Shown piece after piece: positions 1 through 8,480 of a DNA stretch of 64,000 nucleotides. Within the stretch, counting starts at the first letter, position 1. Each line of letters starts with the position of its first letter. This DNA is from Blastomonas fulva (GTDB lineage: Bacteria > Pseudomonadota > Alphaproteobacteria > Sphingomonadales > Sphingomonadaceae). The notes beneath the pieces were generated by a model, which saw only the letters and a program-made list of their open reading frames with translations, was not told where the DNA came from and ran no database searches. A program made the translations under genes and the position numbers. The DNA lies in NCBI RefSeq assembly GCF_003431825.1, contig NZ_CP020083.1, forward strand, positions 1,464,501-1,528,500, written 5' to 3'.

Positions 1-1387
1 CGCGCACGAAATGGCTGTCGAACGGGCCGAGCCCGTTGCTCCACCACAATTCCACCACTGCCGACCAGCTCGACACGACCACGCCTGCGCTCACCGCCAG
101 CGCCATGCCGGTCGCGCCCAGTGTGGGGACCGTCAGCCAGCCGACCAAGGCGGCGATGGCGATCCCGGCAAGCGAATTGGCCAGCGGCAGCATGCGGTGG
201 CCGGTCATCTCGACGATCGGGGTGGCAGCCCCCAGGATCGTTTCGCCAGCACGCCCGACCAGCAGCACGATGAGCACCGGAAGCGCAGCGGCGGCCTGCG
301 GCGAGAACAGCAGCAGCAGCGCATCGCCGCCCGCGATCATCACGCCGGTCAGCGGCAGCACGACGATCGCCGCCAGCCGGTTGGCAAAGCGGTACAGGGG
401 CGCGATCTCGGCGGGGTCGGCGGCGCTCTGCGCGGCGCTCAAGGGCGCGAGGACATAAAGGAACGTCTGGCGCACGATCAGCGGCACCGAAGCGATCTTG
501 CGCGCGATGCCGAACAGCCCGGCGGCGACCGCACCCCCCGCACCGCTGAGCGCCAGCCCCAGCAGCACCGGCGGAAGATCGTTGAACGCGCGCCGGGCAA
601 GGTTGGGGGGCATCGTCGCGAGCCCGCTCTTGAGCGTGTCGCGGCGCAGCGCCGGCGGCATCGGTGCGCGCCACAGCAAGGCGAGATCATAATAGCGGCC
701 CAGCAGCCGCACCGACAGCCAGGCGGTGATCGCGAGCGAGGCGATATGCGCGATGAACAGCCCGAACAACCGTACCCCCAGCGCATAGAGCGCTACCGCG
801 ACGATCAGCCGCGCGATCTGCTCCCAGAAGATTCGCAGCCGGATCTCGGGACCGAAGGCGCGCTTGGCGCGCGCAGCGGCGGTGGCGATCTCCAGCGCGA
901 CGGTCAAAGGCAGCGTCCAGATGAACAACGCGATCATTTGCGGAAGCGCCGCGCGCATCTCCGGGCCGACGGCAAAGGCGGGTGCGATCCACGGCGCTGC
1001 CAGCGAAATCGCGAGCGCGAGCAGCGCGGACGGGATCACCGTCACCAGCAGCGCATAGCGCACTGCGCCATGCTCCGCCTCGCGGCTGGGCGCGGCGGGA
1101 ACCGATCGCTGCAGCCCCTGCGCCAGCGAGAGCGTCGTCAGTGTCGCCAGCAGGTTCACCGCCGCCCACAGCACGATGTAGGTGCCATAGGTTGCAAGCC
1201 CGAACATCCACACGAAAGCGGGCTGGGTGATGATCTCGATGACCGCGCCCATTCGCGCCAGGCCTGACAATGCCGCCCCGCTGGCCACGTCGGTGCGGCT
1301 GACGGCAGGGGCGCGGCTGACGGCAGGGGTGGCGCTGACGGCAGGGCCGCCGGGGGGAGCGTCAGGATCGGCGGGCGTGTCCGCCAC
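1..1387 (-). CDS. Polysaccharide/oligosaccharide flippase (Wzx/MurJ-like), 3' end cut by window edge
   Basis: Reading the minus strand from a GTG at 1387 gives an open frame of about 462 codons that runs off the left edge. After a Pro/Ala-rich N-terminus it is dominated by evenly spaced hydrophobic helices separated by short Arg-rich loops, typical of the MATE/MVF-type lipopolysaccharide biosynthesis flippases that move lipid-linked sugars across the inner membrane. It begins 10 bases after the lptG stop, so it is probably cotranscribed with lptF-lptG, which fits an envelope-polysaccharide role. The GTG start is chosen because it lies just after the upstream stop; the next in-frame Met is within the first membrane helix. 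The substrate cannot be told. The N-terminus holds a 6-residue tandem repeat. Confidence 0.75.
   Translation of the reverse strand, partial: MADTPADPDAPPGGPAVSATPAVSRAPAVSRTDVASGAALSGLARMGAVIEIITQPAFVWMFGLATYGTYIVLWAAVNLLATLTTLSLAQGLQRSVPAAPSREAEHGAVRYALLVTVIPSALLALAISLAAPWIAPAFAVGPEMRAALPQMIALFIWTLPLTVALEIATAAARAKRAFGPEIRLRIFWEQIARLIVAVALYALGVRLFGLFIAHIASLAITAWLSVRLLGRYYDLALLWRAPMPPALRRDTLKSGLATMPPNLARRAFNDLPPVLLGLALSGAGGAVAAGLFGIARKIASVPLIVRQTFLYVLAPLSAAQSAADPAEIAPLYRFANRLAAIVVLPLTGVMIAGGDALLLLFSPQAAAALPVLIVLLVGRAGETILGAATPIVEMTGHRMLPLANSLAGIAIAALVGWLTVPTLGATGMALAVSAGVVVSSWSAVVELWWSNGLGPFDSHFVR
1298..1346 (-). repeat. Three 18-bp in-frame tandem repeats in flippase N-terminus
   Basis: The 13-mer GCTGACGGCAGGG occurs at 1298, 1316 and 1334 on the plus strand, exactly 18 bases apart. 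On the coding (minus) strand this encodes three successive Pro-Ala-Val-Ser units in the cytoplasmic N-terminal tail of the flippase. The period is a multiple of three, so copy-number changes would keep the frame. Confidence 0.85.
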
Positions 1388-1396
1388 GGTTGCGGC

Positions 1397-2494
1397 CTAT
1401 TCCTCGGTGCGGATCAGCACGGTTTCGCCCACCATCAGGAACAGCAGGAAAGGCGACCATGCGGCAAGAATCGGCGGATAGGCACCCAGATTGCCCATCG
1501 CCAGCGCGAAATTGTCCGCGACGAAATAGGCAAAGCCCAGCGCCATGCCGATCACCGCGCGGATGAACAGCTGGCCCGAGCGGGCAAGGCCGAAGGCGGC
1601 GACCGCGCCGAGCAGCGGCATCAGCAGCGCCGACAGCGGGCCCGAGAGCTTGTGCCACAGGTTGGATTCGAGCGAGGCGGTCGGGCGACCCGCCTCCTTG
1701 AGCTCGGCAATCGCAGACCACAATTGCAGGAACGACATGCCTTCGGGGTTGACCTTGCTCAGCGTGAACTGGTCGGGGCGCACGCCGCCTGCGGTGGTGA
1801 TGTTGCCCAGCGCCTGCTTCTGGCCGGTGGTGACATCGAACTGGCTGGCCGCGGTCAGCTTCCAGCCGCTGCCGGTGTAAACCCCCTCGGTCGCGGTGAC
1901 GATGCGCGCAAGCCCGCCTTCCTTGTCGCGGACATAGACCGAAATGCCGGTCAGCCGGGTGGCGGGGCCGGTGCCCTCGACCGTATCGGCCTGGATGATG
2001 CTGTCGCCATCGCGCACCCAGACATTGGCCTTCACGTTGGAATCGCGCGGGATCGGGCCGAACTCGGCCTGCTCCCAGGCGCTCAGCGTCGCGGTCGCGC
2101 GGCTCAATATGCGTTCGGAAAACACGAAGGTGATCGCCGACACGCCCAGCGCCGCGATCAGCAGCGGCGCCAGCACCTGGTGCGCCGAAAGCCCCGAGGC
2201 CTTCATCGCGACGACCTCGCTGTTCTGGTTCAAGGTCGCCAGCGTGATGATCGTCGCCAGCAGCACCGAGAACGGCAGCACCAGATCGATGATCTGCGGC
2301 GCGCGCAGACTGATATAGGTCAGAAGCTGCGCCTGGCCGTTACCGGGATAGGCAAGGATCTTGCCGCTTTCGCCCAGCAGGTCGAGCGACTGCAGCACCA
2401 GGAACAGCAATGCTGCCACCGCCAGGATGCTGGTGAGGAACTTGCGCGCCATGTAGATGGCGACGGTGCGCGAGGGGAAGAACTCCATCTGCAT
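1397..2494 (-). CDS. lptG: LptG, LPS export ABC transporter permease
   Basis: This 365-residue protein belongs to the YjgP/YjgQ family. LptF and LptG form the inner-membrane permease that, with LptB, extracts lipopolysaccharide and feeds it to LptC. About 60 N-terminal residues form the first membrane helix, two further helices follow, then a periplasmic jelly-roll region (roughly residues 110-240) and three C-terminal helices. The conserved stretch reading NSEVVAMKASGLS, typical of the coupling region, is present. The ATG at 2494 is chosen because it falls 4 bases after the lptF stop; a longer frame would overlap lptF. Calling this copy LptG rather than LptF rests on order and on its match to the second family member. 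Confidence 0.92.
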   Translation of the reverse strand: MQMEFFPSRTVAIYMARKFLTSILAVAALLFLVLQSLDLLGESGKILAYPGNGQAQLLTYISLRAPQIIDLVLPFSVLLATIITLATLNQNSEVVAMKASGLSAHQVLAPLLIAALGVSAITFVFSERILSRATATLSAWEQAEFGPIPRDSNVKANVWVRDGDSIIQADTVEGTGPATRLTGISVYVRDKEGGLARIVTATEGVYTGSGWKLTAASQFDVTTGQKQALGNITTAGGVRPDQFTLSKVNPEGMSFLQLWSAIAELKEAGRPTASLESNLWHKLSGPLSALLMPLLGAVAAFGLARSGQLFIRAVIGMALGFAYFVADNFALAMGNLGAYPPILAAWSPFLLFLMVGETVLIRTEE

Positions 2495-2498
2495 GGTC

Positions 2499-3710
2499 CT
2501 ATTCCTGGAAGGACCGCTTGCGGCCGAAGCTGAACAGCCCGCGGATCGCCGTGCCCGATTTGGCAAACAGCTTCTCCAGCGTACCGATCGGCTGACCGCC
2601 GGGCACGAAGGCAACCTGATAGTACATCCAGCCGATCAGCGCGGCAAACAGCGAGAAGGGTAGCCACAGGGCGATGATCGGATCGACCAGCCCCAGCGCG
2701 CCCACATCTTCGCCATATTCGTTGATCTTGTGATAGGTCACGATCATCACGATCGACAGGAAGACGCCCAGTGCCGAGGTCGATCTTTTGGGCGGGATCG
2801 CGAGCGCCAGCGCCAGCAGCGGCATCAGCATCATCATCACCACCTCGACCATGCGGAAGTGGAAATTGGCGCGGGTCTGGTTGCGCTGCTGCTCGGGAAT
2901 GCGCGCATCGGCGCCGATCCGGACCAGCTCGGGGATGGTGTATTCGCGGTCCTTGCCGCCACCGCGCCTGCGGAAGGATTCGATCTTGGGCAGATCGATC
3001 GGCAGGTCGTGGTTGGAGAAGGTCAGCACCCGCGGGGTTTCATAGCCCGGGGCATTGTGGATCAGGGTGCCGCGGGTGAGCCGCAGAATGATGACATTGG
3101 GGTCGTCGGTGGCGAGGAACTTGCCCTGCTCGGCACTGACTGAAAGCGAGGTGCCCGATTTGGCTTCGGCGCGCACGAAGATCCCGAACAGTTCGCGTCC
3201 GCCATCACGGCTCTGCTCGATCCGCATCGTCATCCGGTCGCCCAGCTGGGTGAACTCGCCGACCTTGATCGATGCGCCCAGCGCGCCCGAGCGCAGTTCG
3301 AAGCCCAATTCTTCATACGCATAGCGCGCCTTGGGCTGGATATAGCCGACCAGCGCCAGGTTGACGAGCATCAGCGCGACCGCAAACATGTAGGGCACGC
3401 GCAGCAGCCGGGTGTAGCTCAGGCCCACCGCGCGGAACACGTCGAGCTCGGACGACATCGCCAGCTTGCGGAAGGCGAGCAGAATGCCCAGCAGCAGGCC
3501 GATGGGAATGCCGAGCGAGAGATATTCGGGGATCAGGTTGGCAAGCATCCGCCACACCACGCTTACCGGGCCGCCTTCGGCCGCGACGAAATCGAACAGG
3601 CGCAGCATCTTGTCCAGCACCAGCAGCATGGCCGCGATGACCAGCGTGCCGACGAGCGGGAAGAAGACGAGACGGGCGATATAAGCGTCTGTGGCGGTTA
3701 TCAATTTCAA
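2499..3710 (-). CDS. lptF: LptF, LPS export ABC transporter permease
   Basis: This 403-residue YjgP/YjgQ-family permease is the partner of the gene just downstream. It shows an N-terminal helix after a short cytoplasmic stretch, the pair of helices around the SSELDVFRAVGLS coupling motif (near residues 86-98), a periplasmic beta-rich domain rich in charged residues, and three C-terminal helices ending in a basic tail. It starts 128 bases from the divergent secreted protein gene at 3839, so the intergenic gap must hold both promoters. First gene of the lptF-lptG-flippase transcription unit. Confidence 0.92.
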   Translation of the reverse strand: MKLITATDAYIARLVFFPLVGTLVIAAMLLVLDKMLRLFDFVAAEGGPVSVVWRMLANLIPEYLSLGIPIGLLLGILLAFRKLAMSSELDVFRAVGLSYTRLLRVPYMFAVALMLVNLALVGYIQPKARYAYEELGFELRSGALGASIKVGEFTQLGDRMTMRIEQSRDGGRELFGIFVRAEAKSGTSLSVSAEQGKFLATDDPNVIILRLTRGTLIHNAPGYETPRVLTFSNHDLPIDLPKIESFRRRGGGKDREYTIPELVRIGADARIPEQQRNQTRANFHFRMVEVVMMMLMPLLALALAIPPKRSTSALGVFLSIVMIVTYHKINEYGEDVGALGLVDPIIALWLPFSLFAALIGWMYYQVAFVPGGQPIGTLEKLFAKSGTAIRGLFSFGRKRSFQE

Positions 3711-3838
3711 CTTATTGTCGCCCTGTCACCATGATTTGGCCGCAAACGCTTCCCATAAGCAGACGGGTAAAGGGGGCTCATCAGCCAAACCGCGCCATCC
3801 GGAGCGGTCCGGCTATAGCTTCTGGGATTGATTACGTC

Positions 3839-4366
3839 ATGTTCAAAATTGCGGCAAAATCACTGGCCATCGCGGCTGCAGGCACCCTTGCCTTTGCAGT
3901 GTCCGTGCCCGTGGCCAGCGCGCAGCGGCAGGAAATCTCCAACGACATGCGCAAATGCGGCGCCGGTGCGTCCGGTCCTGCGGTGCATGTCGAGGTGAGC
4001 GGGTTCAAGGCCGCGACGGGCCGCGTGCGCGTCCAGGCTTATCCCGCGACCAAGGGCGCCTGGCTCGAAAAGGGCGCGTGGATCAACCGGATCGATGCGC
4101 CGGTCTCGCCCCGTGGCGGCAAGATGAACTTCTGCGTGCCGGTGCCCGATACCGGCGCTTATGGCATTGCCGTGCGCCACGATGTCGATGGCAGCGGCAA
4201 ATCGGGCTGGAACGATGGCGGCGGGTTTTCGAACAACCCCTCGCTCTCGCTGCTCAGCCTCAAGCCCTCCGCAAGCAAGACCGCTATCCGGGTCGGTCCC
4301 GGCGTAACGCGCATCCAGGTGGTTTTGAACTATCGCCAGGGCATGACGATCAAGCCGATAGGATAG
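3839..4366 (+). CDS. Secreted DUF2141 family protein
   Basis: This is a 175-residue protein with a clear Sec signal peptide (basic start, hydrophobic core and an ASAQ cleavage site near residue 30). The mature part is a small beta-rich domain with the pattern of DUF2141: an opening strand containing VEVSGFKAATGRVRVQAY, and the later run YGIAVRHDVDGSGKSG followed by a Gly/Asn-rich segment. The function of the family is unknown and the location should be periplasmic or outer-membrane associated. The ATG at 3839 was chosen over an in-frame upstream codon because it puts the signal peptide at the N-terminus. It precedes the lipid kinase gene by 6 bases, so the two are probably cotranscribed. Confidence 0.8.
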   Translation: MFKIAAKSLAIAAAGTLAFAVSVPVASAQRQEISNDMRKCGAGASGPAVHVEVSGFKAATGRVRVQAYPATKGAWLEKGAWINRIDAPVSPRGGKMNFCVPVPDTGAYGIAVRHDVDGSGKSGWNDGGGFSNNPSLSLLSLKPSASKTAIRVGPGVTRIQVVLNYRQGMTIKPIG

Positions 4367-4372
4367 ACCTAG

Positions 4373-5350
4373 ATGACCCTCGTAGCGCTCATTTCCAATC
4401 CACGCTCCACCGGCAACAAGGCGTTGCTGCCGGCGGTGCGTGATTATTGCGCGCACAATCCCGACATCTTCCATTACGAGGTGGAAGAGGTCCACCAGAT
4501 CGCCGACGCGCTGCGCGCGATCGCTCTGGTCAAGCCCAAGGTGCTGGTGATCAACGGCGGCGATGGCACGGTGCAGGCGACGCTGACCGAGCTCTATCAT
4601 GGCGGCCATTTCGGCAAGAACCCGCCCCCGGTGGCGGTGCTGCCCAACGGCAAGACCAACCTGATCGCGCTCGATCTGGGCGCCAGCGGCAAGCCGATCC
4701 CGACGCTCGACCGCATCGTCAACATCGCGCGCAACGACCTCGAAAGCCATATCGTGGTGCGCCAACTGATCGCGCTGACCGATGGCGAGGATGGCCGTCC
4801 GGTGCTGGGCATGTTCATGGGCGGCGCCGGCCTTGCCGAGATCATCCTGTACTGCCGCCAGAAAATCTATCCCTTGGGCCTGCCCAATTCGGTCAGCCAT
4901 TTCATCGCGGCCGTCGCCGGGCTGCTGACCATGCTGTTCGGCCTCACCGCCAAGTTCCTGCCGATCACCCGCTCGGCGCTGCGAATCTCGTACTTCCAGA
5001 AGGGCGAGCTCAACGGCAGCTTCATCGTGGTGATGGTGACGACGCTGGAGAAACTGCTGCTCGGCAGCCGCGCGGAGGCAGGCAGCTCGCCCACCGGGCA
5101 GCTGAAGTTCATCGCGGTGGAACACAACCGCGCGGGCCTGACGACGATGCTGATCGACACGCTGATGGGCCGCTTCGGCACCCGGCGCGGACGCGGCGTG
5201 CATCTGGCGCGCGAGGACATGATCCGCATCGACAGCGACCGCAGCCGCAGCCGCGTCGTGCTCGATGGCGAGATCTTCGAGGCCAGCGCGGGCAAGCCGA
5301 TCATCCTGCGCTCGACCGATCCGGTGCCGTTCCTGCGGCTGGCGGCTTGA
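4373..5350 (+). CDS. Diacylglycerol kinase-family lipid kinase
   Basis: This is a 325-residue soluble protein of the DAGK catalytic family (YegS/DgkB-like). The nucleotide-binding motif NGGDGT is at residues 61-66, followed by a PNGKTN segment that matches the usual GTxNDFA region in position. The C-terminal half has the beta-sandwich lipid-binding fold signals, ending with VVLDGEIFEASAGKPI. The family phosphorylates diacylglycerol or related lipids with ATP at the inner face of the membrane. It follows the DUF2141 gene by 6 bases. Downstream lies a Tam41-like nucleotidyltransferase that could use the phosphatidate it would make. The exact lipid substrate cannot be read from sequence. Confidence 0.85.
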   Translation: MTLVALISNPRSTGNKALLPAVRDYCAHNPDIFHYEVEEVHQIADALRAIALVKPKVLVINGGDGTVQATLTELYHGGHFGKNPPPVAVLPNGKTNLIALDLGASGKPIPTLDRIVNIARNDLESHIVVRQLIALTDGEDGRPVLGMFMGGAGLAEIILYCRQKIYPLGLPNSVSHFIAAVAGLLTMLFGLTAKFLPITRSALRISYFQKGELNGSFIVVMVTTLEKLLLGSRAEAGSSPTGQLKFIAVEHNRAGLTTMLIDTLMGRFGTRRGRGVHLAREDMIRIDSDRSRSRVVLDGEIFEASAGKPIILRSTDPVPFLRLAA

Positions 5351-5360
5351 TCGCCTTTTT

Positions 5361-5442
5361 CGTCATTCCCGCGAACGCGGGAATCCCGCTATAGACGCGA
5401 CGCCTGCAAGGAAGCGGGACCCCCGCGTGCGCGGGGGTGACG
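5361..5442 (+). repeat. 82-bp palindromic intergenic repeat, copy 1 (REP/MITE-like)
   Basis: It begins CGTCATTCCCGC and ends GCGGGGGTGACG. The outer 30 bases at each end form imperfect inverted repeats, and each arm folds on itself (CCCGCG ... CGCGGG on the left). A second copy of identical length is at 38564-38645 and a short form at 44188-44215. It fills the gap between the lipid kinase stop and the next gene's GTG start, so it would be transcribed as a double hairpin. Confidence 0.88.
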
Positions 5443-5449
5443 AAAGAAT

Positions 5450-6361
5450 GTGGACGTTAGCGTGGACTCTCTGAAATCCCTGATCGCCGCCGAGATCGAC
5501 CAGCCGGTCGACCCGCGCGTCAGCGCCTTTGCTGCCGAGCTCGTCCGCCCGTTCGGCCCTGCGGCGCGCGCGGTGATCTTCTACGGATCGTGCCTGCGCG
5601 AAGCACAGCTCGACGGGCTGATGCTCGATTTCTACGTGATCGTGTCGGATTATGCCGAGGCCTATCGCCAGGCTGGCAAGGCCGGGTGGATGGCAAGCGC
5701 CAATGCGCTGATCCCGCCCAATGTCTTCCCCGCCGCGCACGACAATCTCGCCGCAAAATACGCGGTGCTGTCCGAAGCCGACCTTGCGCGCGCGTGCTCG
5801 ATGCAGGCGGGCGATGTCTCGGTCTGGGCGCGGTTCGCGCAGCCGGTGCGGCTGGTATGGAGCGCGGATGATGCCGCGCGCGATGCCGCGCTGGCCGCCC
5901 TGTGCGATGCGCCGGTGACGCTGCTGCGCCATGCCGCACCGGTGACCGATCCCGCGCCCGGCGATCTGCTGGCCGCGTGGCGTACCGGCTTCACCCGCAC
6001 CTATGGCGCCGAACTGCGCGCCGAGCGCGGTGATCGCCCCGACAAGGTCGTCGACTTCGCGCCCGAGCATTATGCGAAGGTCGGCGCGGCGATCGCGCGC
6101 GAACATCCCGACATTGCCGCGATGCCGCGTCCCGAGGCCGAAAGCCGCTGGGCGGCGCTCAGGCGCAAGGGCAAGAGGATGACGGTGGCGCGCCTCGCCA
6201 AGGCGAGCTTCACCTTTGCCGGCGGGATCGATTACCTCGCCTGGAAGATCAACCGGCACGCAGGCACGCAGATCGAGATCCAGCCCTGGCAACGCAAATG
6301 GCCTCTGGTGGCGGCGGTGTTCCTGGTGCCCAGGCTGCTGCGATCGGGCGCGTTGAAGTAG
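5450..6361 (+). CDS. Tam41-like nucleotidyltransferase, putative CDP-diacylglycerol synthase
   Basis: This is a 303-residue protein. Near the N-terminus it has the nucleotidyltransferase signature YGS at residues 45-47, followed by LMLDFYVIV with Asp60. Further on it has KYAVLSEADL (residues 103-112) and WARFAQPVRLVW (126-137). These three blocks match, in order and spacing, the landmarks of Tam41, the mitochondrial phosphatidate cytidylyltransferase that makes CDP-diacylglycerol from phosphatidate and CTP. The match is from my memory of the family, not a search. The preceding gene is a lipid kinase that would supply phosphatidate. No membrane helix is obvious, as expected for the peripheral Tam41 type. 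The start is GTG at 5450, with a second GTG at 5462; no strong ribosome-binding site separates them. Confidence 0.6.
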   Translation: MDVSVDSLKSLIAAEIDQPVDPRVSAFAAELVRPFGPAARAVIFYGSCLREAQLDGLMLDFYVIVSDYAEAYRQAGKAGWMASANALIPPNVFPAAHDNLAAKYAVLSEADLARACSMQAGDVSVWARFAQPVRLVWSADDAARDAALAALCDAPVTLLRHAAPVTDPAPGDLLAAWRTGFTRTYGAELRAERGDRPDKVVDFAPEHYAKVGAAIAREHPDIAAMPRPEAESRWAALRRKGKRMTVARLAKASFTFAGGIDYLAWKINRHAGTQIEIQPWQRKWPLVAAVFLVPRLLRSGALK

Positions 6362-6370
6362 CATTGCCCT

Positions 6371-6396
6371 CTCCCCTGCCGCTTGCGGGAGGGGAG
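6371..6396 (+). terminator. Hairpin after the Tam41-like gene
   Basis: CTCCCCTGCCGC at 6371-6382 pairs with GCGGGAGGGGAG at 6385-6396 with one mismatch and a TT loop. It begins 9 bases after the stop codon. No T-run follows, so a canonical intrinsic terminator is not shown; it may be a 3'-end stabilising hairpin. Confidence 0.5.
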
Positions 6397-6449
6397 ATAT
6401 CGCGCTTCCATCTTCACCCTTGATTTTCCAGCCCAAAACCGCCATCTCC

Positions 6450-6476
6450 CTAATCGGAACGATTCACTCCGATTAG
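6450..6476 (+). promoter_or_regulatory. Perfect inverted repeat upstream of the suf regulator, likely Rrf2 operator
   Basis: The arm CTAATCGGA (6450-6458) is repeated as its exact reverse complement TCCGATTAG (6468-6476) with a 9-base spacer. The repeat ends 13 bases before the ATG of the Rrf2-family regulator that heads the suf operon. Rrf2 proteins such as IscR and SufR bind dyads of this size and commonly repress their own operon. The position is compatible with autoregulation; the binding itself is inference. Confidence 0.72.
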
Positions 6477-6489
6477 CGGGTCAAGCCTT

Positions 6490-6975
6490 ATGCGCATGTC
6501 CAGTCTTGCCGATTATGCCGTGGTGCTGATGAGCGCCGCCGCGCGCCATTGCGGCGGAATGCGCTGCAATGCGCGCGCGCTGGCGACCGAGACCGGGCTG
6601 CCTTTGCCCACCGCGCAGAAGCTGGTGAGCAAGCTGTCGGCGGCCGGGCTGATCGAATCGGTGCGTGGTGCAGGCGGCGGATTCCGGCTGTCGCGCCCGC
6701 CCGCCGCGATCACGCTCGCCGATATCGTCGAGGCGGTCGACGGCCCCATCGAGATCACCGTGTGCGCGGGCGACCACGCCAGCGATTGTGCGATGGAGGG
6801 CAGCTGCCATGTCCGTCCGCACTGGCAGATCGTCAACCGCACCATCCGCGCCGCGCTTTCAGGCGTGACCCTCGCCAGCCTCGGCCAACACGTTCCAACG
6901 TCTCTTGGCCTCGATCCCGAACGCCCCGAACATCCGCTCGACCTGAAGAAGGTCGGCGAAAGGACCTCAACGTGA
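6490..6975 (+). CDS. Rrf2-family Fe-S regulator of the suf operon
   Basis: This is a 161-residue winged-helix regulator of the IscR/SufR/NsrR class. The helix-turn-helix region lies at about residues 25-65 and contains [20 protein letters not shown] and the wing residues RGAGGGFRL. Three cysteines, C92, C100 and C106, sit in the loop that carries the cluster ligands in Rrf2 proteins, spaced C-x7-C-x5-C, so it probably senses Fe-S status. It is the first gene of the suf operon; its stop overlaps the sufB GTG by 4 bases, and the palindrome just upstream is the likely autoregulatory operator. Whether it corresponds to IscR or SufR nomenclature is not decided here. Confidence 0.85.
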   Translation: MRMSSLADYAVVLMSAAARHCGGMRCNARALATETGLPLPTAQKLVSKLSAAGLIESVRGAGGGFRLSRPPAAITLADIVEAVDGPIEITVCAGDHASDCAMEGSCHVRPHWQIVNRTIRAALSGVTLASLGQHVPTSLGLDPERPEHPLDLKKVGERTST

Positions 6976-8480
6976 CCGACGACAGCACCCCTGCAGACAC
7001 TGCAGCCGACACCAGGCCGCGCGACGCCGATGCCTGGGCGGCGGCGGAAAAGGCGAGCACCTATGAATGGGGCTTCTCGTCCGCGATCGAGCAGGAAATG
7101 GCCCCCAAGGGCCTGACCGAGGACACCGTGCGCTATATCAGCGCCAAGAAGAACGAGCCCGAATGGATGCTCGACTGGCGGCTGAAGGCGTTCCGGATCT
7201 GGCAGACGCTCGAGACCCCCGACTGGGCCAAGCTCAACGTCCCGCCGATCGATTATCAGGACGCCTATTATTACGCCGAGCCCAAAGCCAAGCCCAAACT
7301 GGGTTCGCTCGACGAGGTCGATCCCGAGATCCTCGAGGTCTACAAGAAGCTCGGCATTCCGATCGAGGAACAGAAGGTTCTCGCCAATGTCGAGGGGGCT
7401 CGCCGCGTTGCGGTCGATGCGGTGTTCGACAGCGTCTCGGTCGCGACCACCTTCCGCGAGGAATTGAGCCGCGCCGGCGTGATCTTCATGTCGATCAGCG
7501 AGGCGATCCGCGAATATCCCGATCTGGTCAGGAAGTGGCTGGGCAAGGTTGTGCCGGTGCGCGACAATTATTTCGCGACGCTCAATTGCGCGGTCTTTTC
7601 GGACGGCACCTTCGTCTACATCCCCGAAGGCGTGCGCTGCCCGATGGAGCTTTCTACCTATTTCCGCATCAACGCCGAGAACACCGGCCAGTTCGAGCGC
7701 ACTTTGATCATCGCCGACAAGGGCAGCTATGTGTCCTATCTCGAAGGCTGCACCGCGCCGCAGCGCGACGAGAACCAACTGCACGCCGCGGTGGTCGAAC
7801 TGGTCGCGATGGACGATGCCGAGATCAAATACTCGACCGTGCAGAACTGGTACCCAGGCGATGCCGAGGGCAAGGGCGGGATCTACAATTTCGTCACGAA
7901 GCGTGGGCTTGCGCAGGGCGCACGCTCCAAGATCAGCTGGACGCAGGTCGAAACCGGCTCTGCGGTGACGTGGAAATACCCGTCGTGCGTTTTGAATGGC
8001 GAGGACAGCGTCGGCGAGTTCTATTCGGTCGCGGTGACCAACAATTACCAGCAGGCCGATACCGGCACCAAGATGATCCACAACGGCAAGGGCAGTCGCT
8101 CGACCATCGTGTCGAAGGGGATCAGCGCGGGACGCAGCAACAACACCTATCGCGGGCTGGTGCGCGTCGCCCCCGGCGCGGAAGGCGTGCGCAACTTCAC
8201 CCAGTGCGATTCGCTGCTTCTCGGCGACCAATGCGGCGCGCACACCGTGCCGTATATCGAAGTGCGCAATCCATCCGCGCAGATCGAGCATGAGGCGACG
8301 ACCAGCAAGATCAGCGATGATCAATTGTTCTACGCGATGCAGCGCGGGCTCTCGTCCGAGGATGCCGTGGCGCTGATCGTCAACGGCTTTGCGCGCGAAG
8401 TGCTCAAGCAGCTGCCGATGGAGTTCGCAGTCGAAGCGCAGAAGCTGCTGGGGATTTCGCTGGAAGGCTCGGTCGGTTGA
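6972..8480 (+). CDS. sufB: SufB, Fe-S cluster scaffold subunit
   Basis: This 502-residue protein is the cluster-building subunit of the SufBC2D scaffold in the cytoplasm. The core beta-helix is well conserved, including [21 protein letters not shown], the [19 protein letters not shown] segment with its cysteines, and the [16 protein letters not shown]-terminal motif whose His-Glu pair is implicated in cluster assembly. The GTG at 6972 overlaps the regulator's TGA; the frame is also open upstream, but the conserved sequence begins only after this start. The first ~25 residues are acidic and poorly conserved. The operon continues through two small genes to sufC. Confidence 0.96.
   Translation: MTDDSTPADTAADTRPRDADAWAAAEKASTYEWGFSSAIEQEMAPKGLTEDTVRYISAKKNEPEWMLDWRLKAFRIWQTLETPDWAKLNVPPIDYQDAYYYAEPKAKPKLGSLDEVDPEILEVYKKLGIPIEEQKVLANVEGARRVAVDAVFDSVSVATTFREELSRAGVIFMSISEAIREYPDLVRKWLGKVVPVRDNYFATLNCAVFSDGTFVYIPEGVRCPMELSTYFRINAENTGQFERTLIIADKGSYVSYLEGCTAPQRDENQLHAAVVELVAMDDAEIKYSTVQNWYPGDAEGKGGIYNFVTKRGLAQGARSKISWTQVETGSAVTWKYPSCVLNGEDSVGEFYSVAVTNNYQQADTGTKMIHNGKGSRSTIVSKGISAGRSNNTYRGLVRVAPGAEGVRNFTQCDSLLLGDQCGAHTVPYIEVRNPSAQIEHEATTSKISDDQLFYAMQRGLSSEDAVALIVNGFAREVLKQLPMEFAVEAQKLLGISLEGSVG

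Noticed and set aside
11..1267. 418-codon plus-strand frame at the left edge
   Set aside because: The minus strand encodes a multi-helix flippase here; the plus frame is Arg/Gln/His-rich with no motif.
3860..5203. 447-codon minus-strand frame opposite the DUF2141 and lipid kinase genes
   Set aside because: It is the mirror of two well-supported plus-strand genes and has a His/Arg/Gln-rich shadow composition.
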